Positions 12,496-23,460 of a stretch of 64,000 bases of DNA are shown piece by piece (the first letter of the stretch is position 1; each line of letters starts with the position of its first letter). Below the pieces are notes generated by a model, which saw only the letters and a program-made list of their open reading frames with translations, was not told the origin of the DNA and made no database searches. The DNA is taken from NCBI RefSeq assembly GCF_905163445.1, contig NC_053195.1, forward strand, positions 7,740,501 through 7,804,500. Reading direction: 5' to 3'. This DNA is from Pararge aegeria (Eukaryota > Arthropoda > Insecta > Lepidoptera > Nymphalidae). The translations under genes and the position numbers were made by a program.

Positions 12496-13636
12496 CGAAG
12501 ATTGCGTAGCGCATTATTAATATTACAAACATACAAGCGTTGAACTATTAAATTAAAAGATGACGTCATGCAGTCGCAAAAAGCCGCTGGTCACCAGTGG
12601 TGTGGAGTGAATCCCTGCAAAAGAACTATGTTCAGAAATGGTTGTCCGCCAGTAATGATAATATATACGAGTAAGTGTGTGACTGCAACACAAGAATTTG
12701 TTATCAAACAAAACTTTTTTAAAAGGCAAGTATGCCGAATTCTACCTAGGAGCCATATACATTATTAGCTTCATTGTTCATTGAAATATTTTGTCTAATG
12801 CCCTTTCCGAACCGTGGGAAAGCTCGCGGTTTCAAATTAATGAGCTTCGTAATTTGAAAAGTTGGTGACTCACAATCTTAGCTGATTACTTATTAAATGC
12901 ATTCTAATTCATTTCCTATTCTTTAAACTTGTCTTCTTAAGCTATGGTTGCCTAGTAGTTAATGTTAGTTTTTCTGGTTCTTTTTTTAAGTTTTTCTAAA
13001 ACGACCGAGCGAGAGACTAATTAGTGGTTTTTATTTTAAAATAAGGTCAAAACCACCATATAACCCAAACTTGCAAAAATAACTTGCAAACTTGCAAATA
13101 TAGTTTTAATAATTGATATTGACGTGAGTTTAAAGTAACAAATAGTTTATCTAATGAAACTTTTTTATACCCACAACTTTCATTGTAATAAAAATTTAGC
13201 ATCACCTTTTATCGTCTTGAGATTTTTTTTTTAAATTTAACTTCATGAAATACGATTTTCACGATCGATGCCATTTAGAGTCAGTATCCTTGGTTATAGT
13301 AGAGGTTTCTAGATACTATATAACGTTGTATAAGGTTGTTGTAAATTGTATGCATAAATTTGCAAAATAATATTGCAGTAATTAAATTGCTGGTAATTAT
13401 TATGCACGTAGGTAGGAATGCAAATGAACTAGGTACGGTGAATTACCTGCACATAATGAGTCGAGTATTCTCAGAATCACATCTCATTTAATCATTTAAG
13501 ATCACGACTTATTAATTGGCGTAATTTCCAGCAAAGCAAACTGTTGCAAAAATAAGTACAGTCAAGTATCATTATGATTTCTTAAGACATAAAAAAGGGG
13601 CATGTTCTTTCTATACTTCAATTGAATTCATTAAAT
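12496..13636. other. No gene seen; small ACTTGCAAA cluster
   Basis: Three close copies of ACTTGCAAA lie at about 13069-13100. No other structure is evident. Overlapping short frames near 12186-12768 run through the SINE fragments and are chance. Confidence 0.5.
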
Positions 13637-13860
13637 CAAAGTCAAAAGTCAAAGTCATATATTTCTTTATTCAAATAGGCATATATGGCACTTTTGATGC
13701 GTACTTTACATGTAAAATATAACATAGAAGGGAGTTGATGGCGATAACTAAATTCGTCAACTTATAACTAAGGCTACAAGAGTTCCAAACGCGCCCTGGT
13801 CTAAGAAGAAGCTCACAACAAAATTAGCCAGTTGTTTTTTTTTGTTATCACCATCTTACA
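13637..13860 (-). mobile_element. LINE-G 3' end, minus orientation
   Basis: Complement of the element at 4375-4621. It begins with AAAGTCAAAAGTCAAAGTCA (the repeat tail), then TTCTTTATTCAAATAGGCA, GGCACTTTTGATGCGTAC, GAGTTGATGGCGATAA and TAGACCAGGGCGCGTTTGGAA in complement, ending with the complement of the GTGAGATGGTGATAAC block. It lacks coding sequence and is 5'-truncated. Confidence 0.8.
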
Positions 13861-15329
13861 TTGTCACTTAAAACTACTAAAGAAGCAACATGGTTAGAGC
13901 AATAATTTACACCTAAGCATTTTTATCGTTTGTTTTTTGTTGACGTAGTCCTTAATACAAAATAGGACTTTTCTATAAGCTTACGTTTAACTGTCAAATG
14001 TCATTCAGGCCTTAACATTGTCTCAAAGTTTTTTTTTCAGGTGGACATTTTTGTAAGTGCTAATTTATTTTTGCGCTTGCGCAGTAAAAACCGATTACTG
14101 CAGATATAGCGTTAAATCTGCAGGTCTGTTTCATCGTTCTAATACTGGCGGAAACACAAAACCGTCACTATAATAGATTCAACACATTTTGACCTCTCAT
14201 CTTCTTTATTACGGCCCTTACGATCTTAAATATCCTGTTCTTTATGACTAACCTAATTTGAAGGTGATATTGGCGCAGGATATAGGCGTATCCGTAGTCT
14301 ACCTTTATATTATCCGTTATAGCCGTGAAGGTTCTGCTAAGGTATCCGATTAAAGGGAACTCTATGAAAGTGTCCAAATCAGCGCAAGATTGCTTTTGGC
14401 ATGCAGAAAGGCAGAATTTTATTTTTCACTTAGGAACACTCTTGTTTATCTCTCTGACTTTTGACATACTGCTTAATGTTTTGCGTAGGAAAGCAGCTCG
14501 TGTGGAAATTGTATGTACTTGCTATGTATTCCCATTTTATACTTAGATTGATTCCAAAAATTCTTAAATCAATCCAGCGATAGTATATTTATGAATGCGA
14601 GAGAGATGATGAGATGATCGTTAAAGATACTTTAGAATACCAATTGTTTAACGCGATTTAAATGCTGGTTTTACATTTATATCCTGAGCTGTGCACCGTT
14701 TCTGTCTGGTGTACATGATTTTTCCATATTAATATAAGCTATGCTGCAACAGCACTGAACATGAATAAATGCATTTTCTTTTTTTTTACATGACAAAAGT
14801 CATGTGTGTCATTTAAATTAAAAGAAATTCTGATAAAAATCAAGCAAATGATGATATTCTACAACTGACAAAAAAGCCTTTGTCTTAAATATGAGCTGTA
14901 TAAATAATTTTAATTTTGTTATATTGTAAGCTAGTTGATTAGTTAGGATTTGATGAGTATCATCTAAGTATTATGTCATCTGTCTCAAAAGATATTAATA
15001 AAATTTCCTAACTCCTAAGTGTAAACAGTATATTTACAAAAATTTAAGGTTTTTTTTTAATTATATTGATTAGGTAATAAACATGTACTTCAAGACTGTA
15101 CCAACATATTGCAAACAGATTCACGTCAAATATCTCGTTATTCTTCATTCGTTTTACCTACTCAAAGTTCCGACTAATTCATAGTCGTGTCAACGATATT
15201 GTGCTTCGTTCTATTGTGTTTATTTTAATTAGTGCTGTTTCTGGCGCCATGACGTGTATCTCCCCTTTGACTTATAAGCTCCGTGATCACTCAAAGGTTA
15301 ATGTATGAGACCTTTGAATACGGCAGCCA
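13861..15329. other. No gene seen
   Basis: AT-rich, no recognised repeat. Frames of 69 and 73 codons on opposite strands overlap at 14325-14377 and have no family resemblance. Confidence 0.5.
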
Positions 15330-15515
15330 GCTTTCATCCGCAGCCTATTGACGTCCCACTGGTGGGCGCAGACCTTGCTTCGTGGTATTAAAGCATGAAC
15401 CCACCACGCTGCTCTAATGCGGGTTGGTGGGCTTTAACGACTATTATCACAAGTGATATGAAACGGTACCAACGGCTTAACGTGCTCCCCGAGGCACGGG
15501 GGTTCAAGCCGCCGT
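15330..15515 (-). mobile_element. SINE-D body, minus orientation
   Basis: Contains GTGGGCGCAGACC, AACCCACCACGCTGCTCTAATG, GGTTGGTGGGCTTTAACGAC, ATTATCACAAGTGATA, GGCTTAACGTGCTCCCCGAGGC and ACGGGGGTTCAAGCC. These match the fragment at 3.4 kb in order. The tRNA-like head expected on the right is lost. Confidence 0.7.
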
Positions 15516-17812
15516 AGTAGGTAGTTTCAACAATGAGGATAAATTTAATTTAACCTAATTGTTTTGTTGGATTATATATACAGATCAGCATGATACCGTG
15601 ATTATTTAATTTAAATACTTTGGTTCATTTATGCCTTAAAATTGTTCTCTGTACATGACTCCTCAGAAGTAAAAAAGCAACAAAAAAAGTACTCCAAAAA
15701 GGTACACTGTCGGGTATATCAAGCGGCCTGCATTAGTCAGACGCAAACAAAGATTCACAATCCCAAATCTTTTAATTGGCATTAAGTATGACGACAGACG
15801 GTGACTTGCCTAATCTGACATGTAATGAAATATCTATAGAGCTGCTACAACCAACTTTTACGAAAGTAGAGAACTTATCCTCAGTTACGTAGGTTTATGG
15901 TAATGGGTTTGCTGACACATAAACTTAAAAACTTATTAAGTATCAACATTTAAAATACATATTTTAGATTAATCTAATAGGTCGTTATTCTCAATAACTT
16001 TTAATTTCAATTAAACATTAACTTGCGACGCACTTACTGTATGATTTGGTTATATAAAGAATCTAAAATAGTCTACTAAAGAGTTTCAATTCTATTTCAG
16101 ATATTTTGAGACAGAAGATTTAAGAATATTGTGACAAATTAAAAACATCAAGTCTATCTACACTATAAGATGATATATTTTCAACTTTAAGTTGCTTGTT
16201 TTATTAGCATATTTTGTCAAATTAATATTATTAAATCTATTTACCCTGTGTTATTATATCTTGTGATTAAATTTCCTTTAGGTTTTTATAGAATTTGACA
16301 GGAAAGTAATAATTCACACACACTCGTGAGTAAAGCTTTAGTCACAGCTCATTCATATTACGAATAGATGGATTCAAAATTAAAAATACTTGATTTTTGT
16401 TTCAAGAAGGCCTAGCTTATAAGCACTTTTGAAACGCCATATTAATCTTTTCTCTGTCTGCCGGTGCAAACTCAGATTGCTCTTTTTCAACATAGTTTTA
16501 TAATTTTTATTATCACATTGTTAAAACTTATGCATTTCCAAAGGTAATAGCAACTCTTAATAATGCGACGAATAGATTCCATTCTAATCTGTCACGTCTA
16601 AGAGGTCGGCCGGTGTAAAGTTCATCAATGCTGAATTCAATTATCGATTACACCATTGTGTTCCGTTCTTTCGATTTATATTTAAATATCAGACGTTTAC
16701 TAGAAATGTATTGTGAAATTAGATAACTATTTTATTGTATTTGACGAAATGGACCGCCCGCTTCGCTCTAAGCAAGACCTCGTCTAGTTATTCTTTATTT
16801 TGCATTCTAATTCGTGTCTTAGCTGCGAATAATTACGAGTAATATCTATTTAACTGCACTGTTTGACTTATACCCTACTGCTTATGACATGTTATAACAC
16901 ATTCTGATAATGTTTTAGAAAGTTTCCCACGGTGTTTTGCTAATTTTTAATTAAAGTCATTACAGAATATACCTACTTTGTTGACGAATTTGTCGGTCAC
17001 ACCTTTAATAATAATTAGTCATCTTTCTAAGATGATGATGATAGAAGAACTACTCATAAGGATTTTTTTGCGCATATCTTTAAAAAATAGCATGGTAGCA
17101 TACTCAAAGTATAAAAAAATAAATAAACTGATCATTAGAGTCACGTACACTTGTGTTTTTCTAGCAAATCTATGCAAATATTACTTCATAAGTACATCAA
17201 CGTCCGTTTTCTATATTCAATATATCTGCAAATAATTGTATGGATATGTTTTGAGGATTGGTTTGCAGAAACGTTTTGGAAACGATGAGAAAAATATTAA
17301 AATACTAAGTAATAAGTCACTTGGATCCTCCGGATCACTTATTAATAGATTCGCTGTCATTTGAGCGCAACGTAAAGCTACAGTTAGTTAGGCGTGCCGA
17401 GTCTTTGAAGTAGCCGACGCATTACAAGTTGAATAAAACCTCCTTTTGGTTGCCAGTAGAAAAAGATCACAATATAGGTATTTAATTTAATCACGTACAA
17501 GATCGGAAGACCTGTTGCTTATAAAGTAACAATCGATTATAATGATTAAATAATAATCGATCGAATACTTATTAATCCATAAAATTAAATTAAGTCATAA
17601 TTGCTTCGGATTTATCGTATACGACATCGAAACTTCATACAAACCAAAAATGTCTCATACGCGTAGGCGGACCCTCATCTAAGCACACAGAAGCTCCAAT
17701 TAACCGATAACGTTGTCTCATAAACAAAAATGTATCGGTTGACAACGAACGAGAATTTCTTTGGTGGTCTATACGGAATCGTAATCTGTCATCCGAACTG
17801 TCAAATTACTAA
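15516..17812. other. No gene seen
   Basis: Mostly AT-rich. CCGCCCGCTTCGCTC at about 16756 recalls a LINE 3' UTR motif but is isolated. The 85-codon frame at 16978 is low complexity. The part 17600-17812 is richer in CG dinucleotides than its surroundings, with no repeat match. Confidence 0.5.
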
Positions 17813-17956
17813 CGGAAGAGCGAACGATCGGCTACCGAACGTGTTATAGATAAGAGGGACAAAGACTATGAACTGGATGTAGAATATCCCAGTGCGTTAA
17901 GTAAACATGATGCCTTTCGGCTGTTCAAAGAGGCTTCTGTATCCGAAAATGTTTGA
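17813..17956 (+). other. Protein-like 47-codon open frame, unassigned
   Basis: Between an in-frame TAA just upstream and the TGA at 17954, the frame reads a charged peptide with segments RDKDYELDVEYPSALS and HDAFRLFKEASVSENV. The composition is more protein-like than other short frames here: few low-complexity residues, mixed acidic and hydrophobic. There is no ATG at the front and no convincing splice acceptor. It could be an old mobile-element remnant, an exon end, or chance. I do not recognise a family. Confidence 0.2.
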
Positions 17957-18027
17957 CTAGCTTACTATTCGCTTTTTACTTTAAACATAAACATCGTAAA
18001 ATGCAATAAATATTGAATCCTGTAAAG

Positions 18028-18090
18028 TCGCACGTGTGTGTGTATGTGTGTGTATGTGTGTGTGTGTTTGTGTGATTGTGTGTGGGTTTT
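18028..18090. repeat. GT-rich microsatellite
   Basis: Interrupted TG repeat with TATG and TTTG variants, including four TGTGTGTATG-type units. Confidence 0.9.
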
Positions 18091-18111
18091 TTGTTTGAAA
18101 AGAAAAAACTG

Positions 18112-18153
18112 TGGCAGCCGTCTTAGACAAAAATCGGTCCAAGACGGCTGCCA
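18112..18153. repeat. 17-bp inverted repeat, 8-nt loop
   Basis: Arms 18112-18128 and 18137-18153 (TGGCAGCCGTCTTAGAC against GTCCAAGACGGCTGCCA) pair at 16 of 17 positions around AAAAATCG. The arms are GC-rich, unlike the flanking sequence. No transposon ends or target duplication are visible. Confidence 0.9.
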
Positions 18154-18514
18154 ACACAAAATGGCAAACATATAAAATGCAGAGGCTCTACTAGAATTAT
18201 GCATACTATATTGAAAGTATATTTTGTATTTATGAAAATTTTTGAATCGTATGTATTAACATTTATTAATCTTTGACCGTACGCAAAATAAAACGAAGTA
18301 GGCGTACTCGCAGGCGTACACACCTGATTGGTCTTGTTGTGTTTTTTATATGGAATTTTAATTAATTTTCGCTGTCAACCGTAGTCAAACAAAACGTAGT
18401 GTAATGATTAATTTGGGCCCAAACCGGTTGGCCCCGACACCGTAGATAGGTGCATGGCATTTGTCAAACGCACCTTCGGCTATCGGACGTTAATTTTTGA
18501 AAACGATGAGTGCC

Positions 18515-18590
18515 TTGTTGTTAGTGGTCAACAAAACGCTCGACTACGGATCACGATCTGGGTTCGATTCTTAGATTTGTTTATTTATTA
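18515..18590 (+). mobile_element. tRNA-like SINE head, isolated
   Basis: TTGTTAGTGGTCAACAAAAC resembles an A-box region, GCTCGACTACGGATCACGA follows, and CTGGGTTCGATTCTTAG resembles a B box. The middle matches the SINE-D head at 25.1 kb (CAACTACGGGTCACGAGG). No SINE body follows. Beyond 18577 the sequence is AT-rich. It is not a functional tRNA, because no acceptor stem is recognisable. Confidence 0.5.
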
Positions 18591-18703
18591 TTCAGTAACA
18601 ATTACATTACAATGTTATGACAATTTATATATTATATTTATGTTTATCTATATATGTATATAACATAATACTATATAACATAATTATAATATATAAATTA
18701 AAA

Positions 18704-19094
18704 AATTAAAAAACCCCCGGCTTCCAATAGCCTGTAAATTATTCTACTAGTCAAGCTCTTTCATTTGATACCCATATTTAGGAATTAGTTAATAAAAAAA
18801 TGTAATTTACCATATTGTGGTGACGGCCATCTTGGATTTTAGATTTGTTGTGGTGAGAGAATTGTGAAAAAATATGATATCTGCCATTTTGTGGCCGCGG
18901 CTATCTCGGGCCGATTTTCATCAGACTTAGCTTAAAACACTCCCGACTAATTCCCCACTCAAACAAAAAAAAAACAAAATCAAAATCGGTTCATTCATTC
19001 GGGAAATACGATGCCACAGACGGACACATACAAACACACATACACGCAGACACATAAAACTTATAAAACCCCATCGTTGTCGGGATTAAAAAAA
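18704..19094. mobile_element. Dispersed repeat, lepidopteran-type
   Basis: Bounded by AAAAAACCCCCGG on the left and CCCC.TCGTTGTCGGGATTAAAAAAAG on the right. It contains CTCTTTCATTTGATACCCATAT, ACCATATTGTGGTGACGGCCATCTTGGATTTT, CAAAATCGGTTCATTCATTCGGGA, ATACGATGCCACAGACGGACA and a CACA-rich run. I recognise these words from a common insect repeat. Its class is uncertain (non-autonomous element or LINE 3' UTR), and no second copy is in this window. Confidence 0.6.
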
Positions 19095-19284
19095 GAAGAT
19101 TTCAATCTAATTAATATAATACAGCGCCCAGTGAGCGCGCTGTAACCACATTTATAGATATATATCTCCTCAGACCGATATACGTGGTTTCAGTGCGCTG
19201 CGGTAAACGACGATTAACTTAGTGATTAAGGTGTTAAATTCTTAACAGTGTTGTCACTACCCAAACCAATTTTTAGTAGTAGTA

Positions 19285-19640
19285 AAGCTTATTTTGACAG
19301 AGCTCCTCCGAGGAAGTACTATCGCCTTGCTAATTTCCCTAAGCAGCATTGTTGCTAAGCTGTATTCCGATCTGAAGGGCGTGGTTGCTGGTGTAGTTAC
19401 AGGCACATGAGACTTAACACCTAAACCTCAAATTGATGGACACAGGACATGGTACAGGACATGTACCTTGCATATCCTGTGAAGTGTTGCTCTGTTAGGC
19501 GATGGTTTTCCACTTACCATGCTTGGTCCATTAAGCTTAATTTTGCTATGCGAAATTTACATAATGTAAAATGGATTTCTGCAAAGTAACGCCTGCCTCT
19601 ATCCAACATGCTTGGTCCGTCAATTATTACTATGAAAAAA
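19285..19640 (+). mobile_element. Family E repeat, longest copy
   Basis: Runs from GAGGAAGTACTATCGCC through CTAAGCAGCATTGTTGC, GATCTGAAGGGCGTGGTTGC, TTACAGGCACATGAGACTTAAC, GCTCTGTTAGGCGATGGTTTTCCACTTACCAT and TGCTTGGTCC. The last word occurs again at 19609 before GTCAATTATTACTATGAAAAAA, which suggests an insertion or duplication of about 90 bp near the 3' end. The A-rich end and absence of coding sequence suggest a non-autonomous retroelement. Confidence 0.7.
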
Positions 19641-19704
19641 CCACGTTAATTTTGCTTATGATGATTTTTTATAAAAAGCTCTTTTTTGACATATAAAACG
19701 TAGA

Positions 19705-19752
19705 ATAAGTATTATAGTTTAATAGTTTTCATATAAGTATTATAGTTTAATA
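19705..19752. repeat. 20-bp direct repeat, 28-bp period
   Basis: ATAAGTATTATAGTTTAATA occurs exactly at 19705-19724 and 19733-19752, separated by 8 bases. Likely a local duplication. Confidence 0.9.
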
Positions 19753-19799
19753 ATATCTATCAAAGGTTTTGTCCTGACTGACAGACAACCTGCCGCCTA

Positions 19800-20035
19800 A
19801 ACAAATTAATGTAGAAATTATAAATTTTGAGAGGGTATTCTGTAAGCACCTCTGAAAAAAGAAAGGATTTTTGGAAGTAAGTGGGTTACACAGGGGAATG
19901 AAAATCAGGTGTTTTTAAAGTTAAATTCTACGAAACTTGGTATTTGAGCTTGTTAATCAAAAAAGAGAAACACGTGTTTCACCCCCAAAAGGACAAATCA
20001 GGGGATGGAAGTTTAAAGAAAAGTATTAAATATCA
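19800..20035 (+). mobile_element. Probable dispersed repeat fragment
   Basis: The string TCTACGAAACTTGGTATT followed by AAACACGTGTTTCACCCCC, GGACAAATCAGGGGATGGAAG and TTTAAAGAAAAG recalls a common lepidopteran repeat containing CACCCC and GGGGATGGAAGTTT blocks. Only this copy is in the window, so the call rests on memory. The 159-codon frame starting with TTG at 19944 begins in this fragment and is not a gene. Confidence 0.35.
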
Positions 20036-20318
20036 AGTGATATCCATAATTTTAATTTGGGTTGTTTTACTTTTATCAAATGTTTATAGCTTTGACTACA
20101 GCTTGCTTCTTAGCATAAGCACCAGTAATGAATGTATTCATTTTCATGAAACGAATACGTCAATAAGGGTAAAACTAAAATCGCTGTCAAAGAGTCATAC
20201 TCATATGTCACAATTATTGCGAACAAATCGTTACGATGAATGCGATATTAAGACAAACTCGCGACATTTGCATCGCGTTCAAAGACCAATATGGCTAATA
20301 CGTGAAGCCATTAAAACA

Positions 20319-20374
20319 AATGAGTCGTTATTAACAAAAAGCTGTATAAAGCTTTTTGTTAATAACAACTCATT
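20319..20374. repeat. 25-bp inverted repeat, 6-nt loop
   Basis: Arms 20319-20343 and 20350-20374 pair at 24 of 25 positions around GTATAA. The left arm contains CGTTATTAACAAAAAGCT and the right arm mirrors it. The right edge is only a few bases from the LINE-F fragment. No target duplication is seen. Confidence 0.92.
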
Positions 20375-20379
20375 CCTCA

Positions 20380-20490
20380 GGTTCAATTCATCACTCAGGT
20401 TGCCTTTAAAAGATCACTTTTAGTGATAAGGCCGCCTTCGCACCCTAGCACTAAGTACTATTACTGTTTTCCTTGTGTTTTTCTGTGTTT
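20380..20490 (+). mobile_element. LINE-F 3' end fragment
   Basis: CAGGTTGCCTTTAAAAGATCAC, TTTTAGTGATAAGGCCGCCTTCGCACCC and CACTAAGTACTATTACTG match the other LINE-F 3' ends. The complement of 27.5 kb has the same CTATTACTGTTTTCCTTGTGTT stretch. The element is cut on the right by the SINE-A copy that begins at about 20492. It serves as the uninterrupted version of the site occupied by an insertion at 27574. Confidence 0.7.
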
Positions 20491-20491
20491 T

Positions 20492-20681
20492 AGCTCCAAA
20501 GTAAGCGTAGCTTGTATTATGGGTTCTAAGATAGCTGATCAATACTTATAATATACAGATAATCACCCAGACACTAAAAACATTCACGTTCATCACACAA
20601 ACATTTGTCAGTTGTGGGGACCGAACTCACGGCCCTGGACTCAGAAAGTAGGGTCGCTTCCCACTGCGCCAGCCGGCTGTC
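20492..20681 (-). mobile_element. SINE-A, tail-less, minus orientation
   Basis: CTCCAAAGTAAGCGTAGCTTGT, CACCCAGACACT, ACATTCACGTTCATCACACAAACA, the complement of the B box (GGACCGAACTCACGG), CTCAGAAAGTAGGGTCGC and CACTGCGCCAGCCGGCTGTC. The distal tail (TACGACAATACACACATC) is absent, so the copy joins LINE-F DNA directly. The 86-codon frame here is incidental. Confidence 0.8.
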
Positions 20682-23284
20682 AAGATTTGGTGATGATGCG
20701 GTCTAAAATGGTAGTCGGTAAGGCAGTCCTAAACGTAATTCCATCATCCTATTCATTAATAGATTGCATTATTAGAGCGCGAATCATATTAATTAAAGTT
20801 CATATTGTTGTGTATAAATGGTTACGAATCACAAAGAGATTTTCAAAGAACTTCAATATTATATTGCGATAATCAATCAATAGAAAGCAAATATAAAGGG
20901 CAGGCTGTGAAGGTCAAAGGAATCTGCACAATCATGAGTGCAATGATTGCGAGTCATTACTCATCTTCAAATAATAGTTTGCACCCCATAGCTTACCATG
21001 GTTTTAAATCTTACATGCAGCATTCAATCAGAATGAACTGTAGTAGGATCATATCAAAATGTTCGTATACACACTGCCGTGCGTTGGCAGGACAACGGCA
21101 GACATTAAAGAGTCAGCCTCTGATATAAAAATTCTTATAAATATAATCATCATCATTACCCCAGTCTAGTCTAGTAGTCTTCTACTACTGTAGAAGATCG
21201 CTGGCCATTAGGATCGGTGTAACATGCTTGCTCGTAGATTTCCTCGGTGCTCTGAGGAAGTTCAAATAAGACTGTTTAAAGCTTGGTGTAAGTTTTTATA
21301 CTTCGCAGTTGTAGATCAGCTACACCAAAAGATCCTTTAACATCCATCCAGTTCAACGACGTTTTTTTTTTAAATACGGATTTAAAAGAAAGTGCATTAG
21401 ATTCCGGACCTGAAATAATATAAAATAGATTAATTTTAATTGTAATTATTCTAATTTTAATTTATGATTTAAATTAATCATTGTTTTTTTTCTAATTATT
21501 TATGTTTTGAATGTGTATTTTATGTTCATTTTATTTATAACTCTCAATTTTGTATATGGGTCCCCTACCTGAATTTATCCAGTCCATCCTTTATCTACCT
21601 AGTCAAACACCATGCTGAAGTCAAACGTAATAAATGTGTCACCATTATTACTTTGTACACCTGTGATCTGTATGTTAAGGAAATCTTACAGCATCGATGC
21701 AGTTTTCTCAAGTAACCAGTCTTCTCTTCAAAGACAAATAACTTTTAAATAGTTTAAATTTAGGTTGTGATTTTGCATAATAGTAACAAGCAATCGTACC
21801 CAATGAAATAAATATACAACGTGTAACGGAATTACGGAATACTGTTGATGGGTGCATAAGTATATTTCATAAGGAGCCATGTAAAAATTTAAATCAAAAG
21901 AAGCATATTTATTTATTTTTACAAACTAATTCAAAGCATTCTAAGTGTTTTCTTATGACAACCCTATAGAACATAAAAGACCGACACGTGCATAGTACCT
22001 ACGCTTAGCAACGCGTGCGAAATACAGTGACAGGAATCACTTGATATCACTTTTGCATGTGATGTTACAACTTGTCTGTACCTATTTTTTTCAGTTATAC
22101 TATTAGCGTTTCGGTTTTACAGATAAGTTTCAGAGACGGTAAACAATATTATTTCGGTTTTCATGTACAGATTGCATAGATCAGTAAAAATAAATTTAGT
22201 GGTTAGCTACAATTGTTTTCGTTATTATAACGCGATACAATTATGAAGCTGACGAATGACTCTGATAATTACAAAAATAATGCAAAATGGTACATATTGC
22301 ATTCTTTTTGAAATTATCAAGCGTCATATCCGAGATCAATGGACTTTATAATACGGCTGTTATATTACAAAAATCACACGCCAATTCGATACAAGCGCAC
22401 TACACTTCACAGCAAGACGCAATTCCGTCCACACTTTCATTAATTATTCCAAGTTAGATAAGACACTGCATTCTTAATGACCCTCGGACGGGGGCCATTC
22501 CTCATCGACGTGTGACTGTGCTTGCTTTTATTTCCAATGCCATCATTAAGCGTTGTGCATCAAGTGAGCATTCTGAGAACAGCTGACTGTATCTATAGCC
22601 CTCTATTTACGAGTTGCATAGAAACTAGTTGTTTTGTATTGTTTTTTATGTAGGTAGTGGAACTAGTTTGAGTGAAGTTAGGAATACATATTTAAAAATG
22701 GAATGATCTTCTTAAATTAAACGTGCTACATAAAACGCTCGGTACGGCACTTTTCTATAGAGCATAGAGGTTAGGAGAACCATCTCTATCTGAAAAGGTA
22801 TCCGTTTTATTCAGGTTTAAATAAAAAATACCATATAGTTCTCGGCCCTGTAGTTCCTATCTTTTAAACTAACTACTTTTGCTCTTCGACTTTTCAAAAT
22901 TCAGTATTAATTTATTTCACACAAAAAAAAACTTCTAGAACCGCATTATTTAGTGGGAATGCGTGCTTTAATAATAATACTTTTACCACAGTATGAAGAA
23001 GGGAAAAAGTGGTTAAACGCCGTTGATCTCGTGGTAAATGCCGACCGTAAGAGTCCTTACCTCGCATCGCACTTGCCGCACGATTACTCTATCTAGACGG
23101 CTTCGTCGGTCATCTGACTATACTTACTCTGAAGTTTAACGGAGCTTTTTCACGCATTCTAATTTCGATTTTTGTATAAAAATTCTACGCCTTTTAATCA
23201 GTTCTGTTTTAATGAGAGACCAGCAAAAAGGCGCAGTAGAAGCTTGGATAAAAAATTATACTTGAATACTTGTACTTATCCCAC
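20682..23284. other. No gene seen; single-copy-looking patch 22380-22620
   Basis: No repeat recognised. Between 22380 and 22620 the sequence is balanced in base composition (GACCCTCGGACGGGGGCC, ATCGACGTGTGACTGTGC) and has no internal copy, so it may be conserved non-coding DNA. Near 21160-21350 short palindromic words such as TAGTAGTCTTCTACTA occur. The 107-codon frame at 20805 uses a TTG start and shows no domain. Confidence 0.45.
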
Positions 23285-23460
23285 TTCTGAGCACGGGCTT
23301 CCTCTCAAACAAAGAGAGGGATAGGAGCTGACAACCAATAAAAACAATGCTATTCCAATGCTAGTCGGCATTATTGTTAGCATTATAATAACCAGAAGAG
23401 ATCCAGGATTTGAACCTGGTACATGCTATCCACTAGACCAGCAGGTTAGTTTGTTAAGAC
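23285..23460 (-). mobile_element. tRNA-headed SINE, minus orientation
   Basis: On the minus strand a tRNA-like head (GGTCTAGTGGATAGCATG as A-box region, CCAGGTTCAAATCCTGG as B-box arm) precedes a body with AATAATGCCGACTAGCATTGG and CCTATCCCTCTCTTTGTTTG. It ends in GAGGAAGCCCGTGCTCAGAA. The T-arm pairs well, but no acceptor stem is formed, so this is a SINE rather than a tRNA gene. Confidence 0.6.

Noticed and set aside
19944..20423. Longest open frame (159 codons, plus strand) as a gene
   Set aside because: It starts with TTG, begins in a dispersed-repeat fragment, spans the 20319 fold-back and ends in a LINE-F fragment. The composition is serine- and isoleucine-rich without domains.
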